NCBI GenBank assembly: GCA_019114135.1
Contig: DXGC01000107.1
Location: forward strand, 1-44,611
DNA length: 44,611 bases
From: Candidatus Corynebacterium avicola
GTDB lineage: Bacteria; Actinomycetota; Actinomycetes; Mycobacteriales; Mycobacteriaceae
Direction: 5' to 3'
Positions 7,718 through 16,107 of the stretch are shown in pieces; positions within the stretch are counted from its first letter, which is position 1, and every line of letters starts with the position of its first letter. A program made the translations under genes and the position numbers. Under the pieces are notes generated by a model. The model did no database searches and had not been told where the DNA came from. It saw only the letters and a program-made list of their open reading frames with translations.

Positions 7718-9226
7718 TCAGGCGGTCTTCCTGTCCCGGGAACGAGACAGACTCCGTTCCCCGAACGCCATGTCGCGCCGCTGGTTCCCGAACGTGAACT
7801 CGACCAGCTCACGGAGGTAGTTCTGGGTGTACCGCCACGGAGGACTGTATCCCTGACGTGGGAAACGGTTGGCGCCGCGTCGCAGGTAGGCAGCGGGAAA
7901 GTCGAACAACGGGCGATCCATCCGTCCGGCCCGTCTGCCATCCTCACCGGGAAGCTCCGGACAGTAGTACGCTTCCCCACTCTTCCAGAGCTTCACCATG
8001 TACCGGGACACCAGATCGGACCGCAGCGTCCACGACCCGTTGATGTAGCCGACGGAGAAACTGAAGTTCGGCAGACCAGCCAGCATCATCCCCCGGTAGA
8101 AGACCTGCTCGTTGACCGCTAGTGCGTGCCCGTCGATGCTGAGCGTGCCGCCGCCGAAGGCCAGCAGGTCCATCCCCGTGGCGGTCACGATGATGTCGGC
8201 ATCAAGCTCCCGGCCGGAACTGACCTGCACACCGTCCCGGGTGAACCGCTCGATAGTGTCTGTGACGATCCCCGCGCCTCGCTCCAGCGACCGGAAGAGG
8301 TCACCGTCCGGAGCCTTGCACACCCGCTTCTCCCCTGGCTGGTGTCGCGGCGTGAAGTGACGATCGATCTCCTCGCTGCCCAGGTAGGACGCCTGCATCC
8401 TCCGCAGTGCACGCTTGAACAGCCACGGGGTCCGCTGGCCGATGAACTGCTGCACCTGGTCCCTGGCCGCGTGGTTCAGCCGCGCCACGGTATGAGCCGG
8501 ACGATCAGGCAGAACCCGCTTCCAGAACGCACTGATCTTGTCCGTCGGTGCCATCGGAGCAACGTATGTCGGGCTGCGCTGCAGCATCGTCACCTGGGCA
8601 CCGGCACGCTCCAATGCCGGGACCAGCGTGACTGCCGTGGCCCCGGAACCGATGACGATGATCCTCTTCCCCACCGGATCCAGCTCCTCGGACCAGTGCT
8701 GGGGGTGGATGATGGTGCCGGAGAAGGCGTCCTCGCCAGGGAACTCAGGACGGAATCCGTGGTCATGGGCGTAATAGCCGGAGGCGTAGTGGACCCGGCG
8801 GGCGTAGAACGTCCTCTCCCCTGTCTCCACCCCGTTCTGGGAGACAGCGGTCACCACATACAGGCGGTCGTCGGTACGCCAGTCGGAGTCCTTGATACAT
8901 GAGCCGGTATGCAGCCTGTCGAGCGCGCCGCAGTCCCGCGCGACGTCACGGATGTACTCCTTGATGTCCGCACCGTCCCCCAGGGCTCCCTCATGCGGCC
9001 ACGGCCGGAACGGGAAACCGTAGGTGGCCATGTCCGAATCCGAGCGGATACCCGGATAGGTGAATGTGTGCCACGTTCCCCCGAGATCCTCGTTGACGTC
9101 GTGGATTTCCCACGACCAGTCAGGGAAAGCATGGGAGACGTGGTGAGCAAGGTCGATACCCGACAGTCCTGCCCCGACAATGAGCAGGTCAAGTGGATTA
9201 TCCGGGCTGCCGGCTGCAGAAGTCAT
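7718..9226 (-). CDS. EthA-like flavin-dependent Baeyer-Villiger monooxygenase
   Basis: A 502-residue FAD/NADPH monooxygenase closely resembling mycobacterial EthA (489 aa). The FAD-binding GAGLSG is at residues 18-23, followed by GGTWHTFTYPGIRSDSDM. The Baeyer-Villiger fingerprint region reads PGEDAFSGTIIHPQHW, and a second Rossmann motif IGSGATAVT binds NADPH. Such enzymes insert oxygen next to ketone carbonyls, and EthA activates thioamide drugs. The natural substrate here is unknown. The start is supported by a TACGCT box 7 nt upstream of ATG 9226, implying a leaderless transcript. It is convergent with the gene ending at 7578. Confidence 0.88.
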   Translation of the reverse strand: MTSAAGSPDNPLDLLIVGAGLSGIDLAHHVSHAFPDWSWEIHDVNEDLGGTWHTFTYPGIRSDSDMATYGFPFRPWPHEGALGDGADIKEYIRDVARDCGALDRLHTGSCIKDSDWRTDDRLYVVTAVSQNGVETGERTFYARRVHYASGYYAHDHGFRPEFPGEDAFSGTIIHPQHWSEELDPVGKRIIVIGSGATAVTLVPALERAGAQVTMLQRSPTYVAPMAPTDKISAFWKRVLPDRPAHTVARLNHAARDQVQQFIGQRTPWLFKRALRRMQASYLGSEEIDRHFTPRHQPGEKRVCKAPDGDLFRSLERGAGIVTDTIERFTRDGVQVSSGRELDADIIVTATGMDLLAFGGGTLSIDGHALAVNEQVFYRGMMLAGLPNFSFSVGYINGSWTLRSDLVSRYMVKLWKSGEAYYCPELPGEDGRRAGRMDRPLFDFPAAYLRRGANRFPRQGYSPPWRYTQNYLRELVEFTFGNQRRDMAFGERSLSRSRDRKTA

Positions 9227-9233
9227 GCCCCAC

Positions 9234-9239
9234 AGCGTA
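9234..9239 (-). promoter_or_regulatory. -10 box (TACGCT) of the monooxygenase gene
   Basis: Read on the minus strand, TACGCT is followed by 7 nt and then ATG 9226, the leaderless arrangement seen repeatedly in this window. Confidence 0.5.
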
Positions 9240-9271
9240 CAAGGGACGTGCGGGGCCGACGGGCGATTGCA

Positions 9272-9706
9272 CTACTCGCCGGAGGCGGCGATCTTCGTCA
9301 GCCCGCGACCTGCCACGACGGCGGTCGCACCGACCCCGGCGGCAAGCCCCGAGAGCCCGAAGGAGAGCACGGAGGTCAGCAGGGACGAGCGGACGTTCGC
9401 CGCCATCAGGGCCACCTCGCGACCCGGATCCTCGAAGTCCAGCTCGGCGAAGGCCTTGCCGTTGGTCTGTGCCAACGCATGCTTGTTGACGATGTCCGCC
9501 TGGGCGTAGGCGGTGACCGGGTCCCCCACCTTCCTGCCTGCGAGCGACTTCACGTCCGGGTGCACGGTGATGCCTTCCGCGAGGAGCTGCTGGCGGATGA
9601 AGTACCAGCTACCACCTGCAGCGCCGAGGAACCCCACGCCGAGAGCGCTGACGGCACGTCCTGCATTGCGGGCCTTTCGAAGGTCCTTGTCACTGTTCTT
9701 GGCCAT
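9272..9706 (-). CDS. Hypothetical protein with two membrane segments
   Basis: The frame is open to ATG 9727, but the AAAGGA that overlaps that codon works better as a ribosome-binding site for ATG 9706, giving MAKNSDKDLRKARNAGRAVS and 144 residues. A first hydrophobic segment (about 18-38, ALGVGFLGAAGG) follows a basic N-terminus. A second Gly/Ala-rich segment lies near residues 112-137 (LSFGLSGLAAGVGATAVVAG). Small proteins of this layout occur in corynebacteria without known function. It lies upstream of the monooxygenase gene on the same strand, but that gene has its own promoter. Confidence 0.65.
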   Translation of the reverse strand: MAKNSDKDLRKARNAGRAVSALGVGFLGAAGGSWYFIRQQLLAEGITVHPDVKSLAGRKVGDPVTAYAQADIVNKHALAQTNGKAFAELDFEDPGREVALMAANVRSSLLTSVLSFGLSGLAAGVGATAVVAGRGLTKIAASGE

Positions 9707-9858
9707 GATTGCGCGCGGTCCTTTCACTGGAAGTTATGTGGCGTTTCTGCTGTGATCGGCCCTGTAGGCGACCGACCCCATCCGTTCTACCACGCACGGA
9801 CCGATAGTGGACATGTCATATACATTCGTTTGGGAAACTCTTCCGACATGCTCTGCGG

Positions 9859-9864
9859 TAGCGT
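9859..9864 (+). promoter_or_regulatory. -10 box (TAGCGT) of the HIT gene
   Basis: TAGCGT lies 7 nt upstream of ATG 9872. The same hexamer at the same distance precedes the histidine kinase and DUF4261-like genes. Confidence 0.5.
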
Positions 9865-9871
9865 CGACTGC

Positions 9872-10345
9872 ATGACGATCACGCATGCACCTGACGGCTA
9901 CCGCTGCCCCATGTGTGACGTCGTCGCAGGACGGTACAGCGAGCACAACCAGCCCTCCGACCTCGTCGCCGACCGCGACACGGTCTTCGCACTCGTCTCG
10001 CCGAAGTGGTGGCCGAACAATCCTGGTGGCGTGCTGGTCGTCCCCCGGGAACACCACGAGAACATCTACGACATCCCGCGCGATGTCGGCCATGAGCTGT
10101 GGGACCTCACCCAGGACATCGCGGTCCGCATGCGGGAAACCTACGGCTGCAGCGGCATCACCGTCCGCCAGCACAATGAACCGGACGGCAACCAGGACAT
10201 GTGGCACCTGCACATCCACGTAATCCCGCGGCACCACGGTGACAACCTCTACTCCCTGAGTGACCAGGCCTCCTGGCACGACGCCGACTCCAGGAAGACC
10301 TACGCCGACAAGCTCCGCGGGAGGCGGTCCGATCAGGGACGGTAG
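9872..10345 (+). CDS. HIT-family nucleotide hydrolase/transferase
   Basis: A 157-residue histidine triad protein. The signature is HLHIHV, with His 112, 114 and 116. The N-terminus has a CPMC pair (YRCPMCDVVAG), likely a structural metal site seen in some HIT proteins. The middle GGVLVVPREHHENIYDI is typical of the family. HIT proteins hydrolyse or transfer nucleotides from dinucleotide or aminoacyl-AMP-like substrates. The in-frame reading frame extends far upstream to 8909, but that part is antisense to the monooxygenase and unnamed membrane protein genes, so it is shadow sequence. The start is supported by TAGCGT 7 nt upstream. Its 3' end overlaps the convergent PAP2-kinase gene by 13 nt. 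Confidence 0.88.
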   Translation: MTITHAPDGYRCPMCDVVAGRYSEHNQPSDLVADRDTVFALVSPKWWPNNPGGVLVVPREHHENIYDIPRDVGHELWDLTQDIAVRMRETYGCSGITVRQHNEPDGNQDMWHLHIHVIPRHHGDNLYSLSDQASWHDADSRKTYADKLRGRRSDQGR

Positions 10346-11811
10346 ACGGTCAGCGCTCGGTAGTGCGAGACGTACTCCAGCTCGGCGACCTCGTCCCCGA
10401 TCTCTCCGTCGTAGGCCACCGCAGTGGGCTCACTGAGCACCTCACAGCGGAACTCCGGTCGCCGGAGCTCGTGGTACAGCGGGCTGCGCGCCAGGTTCCC
10501 GGTCAGCAGCGCTGCCATGGTGCGCAGACGCGAGAACCGTCGGCCGGTCTCCAGCATCCGCACATCCAGCAGGCCGTCCTCGACGCTCGAGCGGTCGACC
10601 GGCGCGAATCCCGCCGGATGGTACACCGAATTGCCGACGAAGAAGAGCGAGGTCTGCAGCGTCTTACCGTCGTAGCGCAGGGTGACGGCATTCTCCTCCT
10701 TCAGCATCTGCCATGCGGCGATGACCGCGGCTACGGTCTTGCCGGTCTTGGACTCGAACTTCTCCCTGACCTCGACGAACCGTGGGTAGATACCGATGCT
10801 CGAGGTGTTCAGCAGCGTGGTCTCGTCGTTGAGGGTGACCACGTCCACCTTCCCCATAGCCCCGGACTTCACCGCGGCGATGGTCCGGTCCGTCGTCTCG
10901 CAGCCGATCTGCTTGGCGAAGTGGTTGAACGTCCCGCCCGGGAACACGGCCAGCGGGATGCAGGTGTCCCGTGCGACGCCCGCGGCGGTGGCCACGGTGC
11001 CGTCGCCGCCGGCGACGCCCAGGATCTCTGCCCGCGCTGCGGCGTCCTCCAGGACCTTCTCGACGTCATCGTCCTCGTCCAGTGCGATGATCTCCGCGGA
11101 CGGCAACCCCTTCTCCACCTCCTGGAGGACCCTCTCCCCTGTGCCGCCACCGGACGCCGGGTTCACCACGAGGATCAGACCGGCGCCGTCCGGACGTTCC
11201 TCGGCACGGACGACCGAGGGTTCGACCGTGGTGTCGGCCTCGGGTACCGGCGGTGGGACGAGCCGGGCACCGAGGCGTGAGACGACGGCGCCGACTCCTA
11301 AGCCGACCAGGACGTCCCCGGGATAGTGTGCACCGGTGTAGACCCGGGAGAAGCCCACCAGACCGGCGAGACCGGCGAGTGCCGTCCCCATCCCCGGGGA
11401 CTCCACGCCAACGCCGGTGGCGAAGGCAGCGGCACTGGCGGAGTGACCGGAGGGGAAGGAGCTGGACGTCGGGTAACGGCGGATGCGTCGGGCCATCGGT
11501 ACCGAGGTGTGACCGGGACGGGCACGCTGCCACCGCCGCTTCGCCCCTTGGTTGGCCACCAGGCTCGTGATGCCGACACTGACTACTCCCCTGGCAGCCG
11601 AACGCTGAAGTCGTGGGTTCCCTGTCAGCGCCATCGCCCCGGCGATACCGAGCCACAGGCGGGAGTAGTCCGCGGCCCGGGTCAGTGCCGGCAGGAAAGC
11701 GTCCAGGCGGGGGTTGTCCGCCCCCGCGACAGCGTCGAAGACGTCTCGGTCCATACGACCGAGACCACCGAGCACACTCTCCACCGCTGAACCTGAGAAT
11801 CTTCCGACCAT
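10333..11811 (-). CDS. PAP2 phosphatase - diacylglycerol kinase fusion
   Basis: A 492-residue two-domain lipid enzyme. The N-terminal half is a PAP2 acid phosphatase with the three motifs KRRWQRARP (91-99), PSGH (120-123) and SRVYTGAHYPGD (155-166), plus several hydrophobic stretches. The C-terminal half is a diacylglycerol/sphingosine kinase-like catalytic domain with NPASGGG (217-223) and GGDGT (268-272). The pairing suggests a cycle between phosphorylated and free lipid, perhaps undecaprenyl or diacylglycerol lipids, at the membrane. ATG 11811 is chosen because GGAG lies 9 nt upstream. ATG 11826 is an alternative. It is convergent with, and overlaps by 13 nt, the HIT gene. Confidence 0.9.
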   Translation of the reverse strand: MVGRFSGSAVESVLGGLGRMDRDVFDAVAGADNPRLDAFLPALTRAADYSRLWLGIAGAMALTGNPRLQRSAARGVVSVGITSLVANQGAKRRWQRARPGHTSVPMARRIRRYPTSSSFPSGHSASAAAFATGVGVESPGMGTALAGLAGLVGFSRVYTGAHYPGDVLVGLGVGAVVSRLGARLVPPPVPEADTTVEPSVVRAEERPDGAGLILVVNPASGGGTGERVLQEVEKGLPSAEIIALDEDDDVEKVLEDAAARAEILGVAGGDGTVATAAGVARDTCIPLAVFPGGTFNHFAKQIGCETTDRTIAAVKSGAMGKVDVVTLNDETTLLNTSSIGIYPRFVEVREKFESKTGKTVAAVIAAWQMLKEENAVTLRYDGKTLQTSLFFVGNSVYHPAGFAPVDRSSVEDGLLDVRMLETGRRFSRLRTMAALLTGNLARSPLYHELRRPEFRCEVLSEPTAVAYDGEIGDEVAELEYVSHYRALTVYRP

Positions 11812-11966
11812 CGACACTTTCTCCATCCACCACAATCCGCAACGTTGTTCAGGTCAGACTACCCTGCGCACAGGCTCAATCACCTTTTCCTCGTCATGTG
11901 CCTTGTCCAGGGAAGAGGCGGACCTTCAGTCAAACGTGCAGATGATGATATGTAAGAATGTTCAGT

Positions 11967-13097
11967 ATGACTCTTCCCCACTCTGACATCGATCCGGACG
12001 GTTTCCTCGAGTACTCCGTCGTCTTCACCGATCGTTCCCTCAACCACATGTCGGCCCGTTTCGTCGGCGTGATGCAGGACATCCGCAACATACTGCTGGA
12101 GACCTACAACGCCGAGACCGTGGCCGTCGTCCCCGGTGGCGGCAGCTACGGCATGGAGGCGGTAGCACGTCAGCTTGTCACCGACAAGAAGACCCTCATC
12201 GTGCGCAATGGGCTGTTCTCCTTCCGCTGGTCGCAGATCATCGACGCGGGGAAGATCACCGACGATGTCACCGTGCACGCGGCACGCCAGACCGGTGACG
12301 AGTCCACCGCGACCTGGATCCCTGCCCCGATCGACGAGGTCACCTCCTCCATCCGCGCCGAGCGCCCGGAGATCGTGATTGCCCCCCACGTGGAGACCGC
12401 TGCCGGCATCCAGCTCACCGATGCCTACCTCACCGCACTCGGTGAGGCCGCCCACGAGGTCGGCGCCCTGTTCGTCCTCGACTGTGTCGCCTCCGGCGCC
12501 TCTTGGGTCGACATGAAGGCCGTCGGCGTCGACGTGCTGGTCAGCGCCCCGCAGAAGGGCTGGAGCGGCACCCCGTGCGCCGGCTACGTCATGCTCAGCG
12601 AAGCCGGACGCGACGCCGTGTCGAACTCCACCTCCACCAGCTTCGCCGCCGACCTGAAGAAGTGGCTGTTCATCACCGACTCCTACGCCGAGGGCCAGAC
12701 CCCCTACCACGCCACCCTGCCGACCGATGGCCTGGCACACAATGCCGAGCTGATGGTCCAGGCCCGTGAGATCGGCCTGGAGAAATTGCGCGAGGCCCAG
12801 ATCGAGCTCGGCACCAAGGTCCGCGCCTTGTTGGAGGAGCGCGGTATCCAGGCCATCGCCACCGGCGAGTTCGCCGCCCCTTCCGTGGTCGTCGCCTACA
12901 CCGACGATCCCGCCGTGAAGTCCGGGGCGAAGTTCAAGGAGGCCGGAATCCAGGTCGCCTCTGGTGTGCCGCTGCAGTGCGGTGAGCCGGAGGACTTCTC
13001 CACCTTCCGCCTGGGGCTGTTCGGCCTGGACAAGCTGCAGGACGTCGACGGCGCCGTCGACCGTTTCCGCGCCGGCCTGGACAAGCTGGAGCTCTGA
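11967..13097 (+). CDS. Class V PLP-dependent aminotransferase (alanine-glyoxylate/serine-pyruvate type)
   Basis: A 376-residue fold-type I enzyme of the alanine-glyoxylate/serine-pyruvate aminotransferase group. The N-terminal part has GGGSYGMEA, which contacts the cofactor phosphate. LDCVASGAS is the strand carrying the cofactor-binding Asp. The Schiff-base lysine is Lys 197 in APQKGWSG. ATG 11967 is preferred over ATG 11958 because a TAAGAA box lies 8 nt upstream of 11967 and 11958 would fall inside it. Substrate specificity cannot be read from sequence. The thiamine-binding protein gene starts 3 nt after the stop and is probably co-transcribed. Confidence 0.85.
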   Translation: MTLPHSDIDPDGFLEYSVVFTDRSLNHMSARFVGVMQDIRNILLETYNAETVAVVPGGGSYGMEAVARQLVTDKKTLIVRNGLFSFRWSQIIDAGKITDDVTVHAARQTGDESTATWIPAPIDEVTSSIRAERPEIVIAPHVETAAGIQLTDAYLTALGEAAHEVGALFVLDCVASGASWVDMKAVGVDVLVSAPQKGWSGTPCAGYVMLSEAGRDAVSNSTSTSFAADLKKWLFITDSYAEGQTPYHATLPTDGLAHNAELMVQAREIGLEKLREAQIELGTKVRALLEERGIQAIATGEFAAPSVVVAYTDDPAVKSGAKFKEAGIQVASGVPLQCGEPEDFSTFRLGLFGLDKLQDVDGAVDRFRAGLDKLEL

Positions 13098-13100
13098 CGC

Positions 13101-13415
13101 ATGATCGTCGCGTTCTCGGTGTCCCCGTCCGGCACGGGCAGCAATCCGGACGGCTCCGTCCACGATGCGGTCGCCGAAGCGGTCAAGGTGGTCCGGGACT
13201 CCGGCCTGCCCAACCGGACGTCGAGCATGTTCACCGAGATCGAAGGCGAATGGGACGAGGTGTTCGACGTCGTGAAGCGTGCCACCGAGGCCGTCGCGCC
13301 GTTCGGGTCCCGGATCTCACTGGTGATCAAGGCCGACATCCGGCCCGGTTACGAGGGTGAGATCGACGGCAAGATCGACCGCCTTGAGCGCGCCATCGAA
13401 TCCGGGACAGACTAG
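13101..13415 (+). CDS. MTH1187-family thiamine-binding protein
   Basis: A 104-residue protein of the MTH1187/YkoF-like (DUF77) family. The start MIVAFSVSPSGTG, the segment VVRDSGLPNRTSSMFTEIEG and WDEVFDVVKRA are family hallmarks. Members form small ferredoxin-like oligomers that bind thiamine or hydroxymethylpyrimidine-like ligands in the cytoplasm. It is a full-length member. Its position 3 nt behind the aminotransferase indicates one transcript, though no direct link between the two activities is known. Confidence 0.87.
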   Translation: MIVAFSVSPSGTGSNPDGSVHDAVAEAVKVVRDSGLPNRTSSMFTEIEGEWDEVFDVVKRATEAVAPFGSRISLVIKADIRPGYEGEIDGKIDRLERAIESGTD

Positions 13416-13421
13416 CCCGGA
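13401..13421. terminator. Short hairpin between convergent genes
   Basis: TCCGGG (13401-13406) and CCCGGA (13416-13421) are perfect inverted copies flanking the stop codon of the thiamine-binding protein gene, 7 nt from the convergent oxygenase stop. There is no U-tract, so termination is only suggested. Confidence 0.35.
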
Positions 13422-13427
13422 CCTGAT

Positions 13428-14426
13428 TCAGCTCACCACGACGCCGTCGCCCACTGTGGCGGCGGCGTTGCGTTCGGTGAAGTAGTCTGCGGCTCGCACC
13501 GGCTCATACTGTGCTCCCCCGCCGACCGGCGGAGCGAGCGGCTCGACGATCTGGTCCATGTTCGGCTCGCAGAAGCAGATGATGCTGACCAGTTCCTCGG
13601 AAGGTGCGTCCGCGCTGGGGGCGAGCACCCGGTGCTTCGTGGAGCGCCACCGGTCTCCGGTCCAGCGGGCCAGCAGATCGGCGATGTTGATCGTCAGCGC
13701 GCCCTCGACGTACGGGGCGTCCTCCCAGGAACCGTCGGCGGTCTGCACCTGCAGGCCGCCGTAGCCGGGCTGCCGGTCGAGAATGGTCACCAGGCCCCAG
13801 TCGGTGTGCGGGGCGATCCGGTACTGGTCCGCACGGGCCGCGCCAACCACATCGAGCGCCGGGTAGCGGTTGATGTTGAAGGTGTTCGGTGAGTTGGCCG
13901 CCCGGTCCACGAAGAAGTTCATGTCGAGCCCCAGGGCGGTGGCCAGCATCTCCAGCAGGTCTTCGTAGAGGGTGCGGGCGCCCTCGATCCAGGACAGGAC
14001 GAGTTCCTCGAGCTCCGGAACCTCCGCCGGGTAGACGTTCGGGGCGAAGAACTCCGCGTCGATCTGCGCGTCCCCGGTCGTGTGCTCGCGGCCGAAGGTC
14101 AGCGTCTCCTTGAGATCGGCCTTGTCCGGGTCGATGTCCTCCCCGTAGAAGGCGTTGGCTTCGTCCCCGCTGCGGATCCATCCGCGACCGCCGACGACGG
14201 TGCGGTAGTTCTCCTTTACTTCGTCCGGCAGGCGGAAGAACCTTGCGGAGGCTTCCCGTACGGCCGCGGACAGTGACTCGTCGATACCGTGGCCGGTGAC
14301 CATGAAGAACCCGGAGTTGATCATGGCCGCGTCGAGGCGCTCCGCCATATGCTGACGCTCCTTGGACGTGGCAGTTCGCCAGTCGGAGATGTCGATGAGG
14401 GGGATGTCCAGCGCCGTTTCTGTCAC
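13428..14426 (-). CDS. Isopenicillin N synthase-like 2OG-Fe(II) oxygenase
   Basis: A 332-residue member of the isopenicillin N synthase/2-oxoglutarate dioxygenase superfamily. The N-terminal DIOX_N-like part is IDISDW...GFFMVTGHGI. The iron ligands are His 207 and Asp 209 (APHTDWG) and His 265 (STKHRV). Bacterial members oxidise small molecules, but the substrate is unknown here. The start is GTG 14426, preceded by AGAAAGG with 7 nt spacing. It stands alone between a convergent neighbour and the GNAT gene on the same strand, 34 nt away. Confidence 0.85.
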   Translation of the reverse strand: MTETALDIPLIDISDWRTATSKERQHMAERLDAAMINSGFFMVTGHGIDESLSAAVREASARFFRLPDEVKENYRTVVGGRGWIRSGDEANAFYGEDIDPDKADLKETLTFGREHTTGDAQIDAEFFAPNVYPAEVPELEELVLSWIEGARTLYEDLLEMLATALGLDMNFFVDRAANSPNTFNINRYPALDVVGAARADQYRIAPHTDWGLVTILDRQPGYGGLQVQTADGSWEDAPYVEGALTINIADLLARWTGDRWRSTKHRVLAPSADAPSEELVSIICFCEPNMDQIVEPLAPPVGGGAQYEPVRAADYFTERNAAATVGDGVVVS

Positions 14427-14460
14427 AGGGTTGCCTTTCTTTACCTGTCAGGGTCGAGAC

Positions 14461-15507
14461 TCATACTACACCGCGCTGTACCTGGCCCTGGTAGCAGACC
14501 TCACGTCCGATCTGCCGGAAACCGATCTCCCGGTTCAACCCGAGAGGGTGTACGTTGACCTGCGAGTTCCAGGTCGCGATCGTCGTGATGTTCGGGAAGT
14601 ACTCGTGGAGCAGACGCAGTCCCTCCAGTTTCACCGCCATCCCCAGTCGGTGTCCGCGGTGGGCGTGCGTGACGATCAGGTTCGCCTGCAGGGCGAGAGT
14701 GCAGGATGCGCTCGTGCCCACCTCGGCCTGGGTCAGTGCCACCAGCGAACCGTCCTTGGCGAAGGCTACAGAGGTGACGAACGTCTTTCCCGTCTGCCGG
14801 TTCTTCTCCTCCCGCTCCCGGATGCGGTCCGGGGTGGTCAACGGAGGCTCCGACTCGAAGTCCTCCATCGGTAGTCCTCTGCTGAACTCATTGACCAGTT
14901 CACACCAGAGGTCAATGTGCTCATCGGGGACCTCGCCGACCCAACCGTCGATGCGGTAGCCGTTGATGTGCTGAAGAGTGGCATCCCGTAGCCGTCGGAA
15001 GCGGTCGTCGGCCAGTGGGAGATCGAGTTTCTGCGAGTGTGCGGAGCACTTCGGTTCCAGCCCGAGTTCCCTTGTCAGGGAGTTCTCCTCCCTTGACTCG
15101 GAGACCAGTTCGGAAAAGAAGCTGACGATGCTACGCCCCGACTCCTCGATCGCGGGACGCAGCGCGTTCTCGACGAGGAAACGGCCCACTCCCCGTCCCC
15201 GGTGCACCGGCGGGACGATGATCTCGACCCATGCCTGGTCGGTGTCCTCCTTGTTCGGCAGGGTGAGGTCCGCCATGCCGAGCGGCACGTCAACCTGGTC
15301 CCCCGCCGGCCCCCGGGCGATCCAGAGCCGGTGGGTGAAGTAGGCGTCCCCCCGCAACTTTGCGTGCCAGAAGTCCGGGAGGTTCCCGGGGTTCGCACCG
15401 AAGTAGTCCTCGTACCACCTGTGGTCGAGACGACTCAGATCGTTGATCCCCTCAGAGTCCTCCACCGACAACTCCGTCAGCGCGAACTGCAGGGGCAATT
15501 CAGTCAT
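14461..15507 (-). CDS. Tandem GNAT-family acetyltransferase
   Basis: A 348-residue protein with two GNAT domains. The first has an acetyl-CoA-binding motif A, VPPVHRGRGVGRFLVE, near residues 98-113. The second has THAHRGHRLGMAVK near 283-296. The first keeps the canonical R/Q-x-x-G-x-G/A pattern, while the second ends RGHRLG and may bind CoA less well. Tandem GNAT proteins include mycothiol synthase, but this sequence is not obviously MshD, and the substrate is unknown. Its ATG overlaps the stop codon of the upstream membrane protein gene (ATGA, 15504-15507), indicating translational coupling. Confidence 0.8.
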   Translation of the reverse strand: MTELPLQFALTELSVEDSEGINDLSRLDHRWYEDYFGANPGNLPDFWHAKLRGDAYFTHRLWIARGPAGDQVDVPLGMADLTLPNKEDTDQAWVEIIVPPVHRGRGVGRFLVENALRPAIEESGRSIVSFFSELVSESREENSLTRELGLEPKCSAHSQKLDLPLADDRFRRLRDATLQHINGYRIDGWVGEVPDEHIDLWCELVNEFSRGLPMEDFESEPPLTTPDRIREREEKNRQTGKTFVTSVAFAKDGSLVALTQAEVGTSASCTLALQANLIVTHAHRGHRLGMAVKLEGLRLLHEYFPNITTIATWNSQVNVHPLGLNREIGFRQIGREVCYQGQVQRGVV

Positions 15508-16085
15508 CGCACACGCGCGGACTCAATACGTGTCGGCGCGAGGTAGGCGGTGCCGGCGGTGCACAGGATCGCCGCCAGAGTGAGGATGGTGTTCCAGTCA
15601 CCGTCGAGCAGTCCACCGGAGAGCACGTAGATCACGATCGCAGCCAGGGTCAGCGCCACGATCGCCATGCCGAAGAGGTTCTCGTTGCCGGTACCGACCA
15701 CCGGGATGTACAGCAGGCCGGCGAGCACGCCGACGATGCCGGCGATCGCGCCGTAGACCACGGCGTTGCCCGGGCCCTGGGCTCCCCAGCCGGTGATCGC
15801 GGAGACGAGCAGATCGACCACCAGGAGGATGGCGAAGGAGATCACCGCGCACAGCACACCCAGGATCACCAGGTTGATGATGACCTTCTTGGTGTCGAAC
15901 ATCCCTGCCAGCAGGCTCTGCTCCGGCTTCTGGTTACGGGGCTGGTTCGGCTGGGGTGCCTGGCCGTACTGCTGCTGACCGTACTGCTGCTGCGGGTTGT
16001 ACTGCTGCTGGCTGTACTGGCGGGTCGGCTGGTTCTGGCCGTAGCCGCGGTTGGGGTCAGGTCGGTAGGGCTGCTGGTTACTCAT
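15504..16085 (-). CDS. Membrane protein with Gln/Tyr-rich cytoplasmic tail
   Basis: A 193-residue protein. The first 55 residues are low-complexity Gln/Tyr/Pro/Asn (repeats like QQQYGQQQYG). About four hydrophobic segments follow (near 68-90, 105-127, 137-155 and 163-182). Such N-terminal tails are common in actinobacterial membrane proteins of cell division and envelope regions, but the family is unassigned. It is co-transcribed with the GNAT gene through a 4-nt overlap. A -10 box upstream is poor (AAGAAT, 7 nt before ATG 16085). Confidence 0.75.
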   Translation of the reverse strand: MSNQQPYRPDPNRGYGQNQPTRQYSQQQYNPQQQYGQQQYGQAPQPNQPRNQKPEQSLLAGMFDTKKVIINLVILGVLCAVISFAILLVVDLLVSAITGWGAQGPGNAVVYGAIAGIVGVLAGLLYIPVVGTGNENLFGMAIVALTLAAIVIYVLSGGLLDGDWNTILTLAAILCTAGTAYLAPTRIESARVR

Positions 16086-16107
16086 GGGGCCGATTCTTCC
16101 ATGCTGG

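Noticed and set aside
7015..7980. Minus-strand 321-codon frame over the low-complexity gene
   Set aside because: Arg/Gly/Leu repeats simply mirror the repeat DNA; it has no ribosome-binding site and runs through the terminator hairpin.
8909..9871. Long open extension upstream of the HIT gene
   Set aside because: It is antisense to the monooxygenase and membrane protein genes, which have clear motifs. The HIT domain begins only at 9872.
11880..13163. 427-codon minus-strand frame opposite the class V aminotransferase
   Set aside because: Gly/Val/Asp-rich shadow of a well-supported gene; no motif of its own.
14461..15507. Mycothiol synthase MshD
   Set aside because: Both are tandem GNAT proteins, but the second motif is atypical and no other MshD hallmarks were seen.
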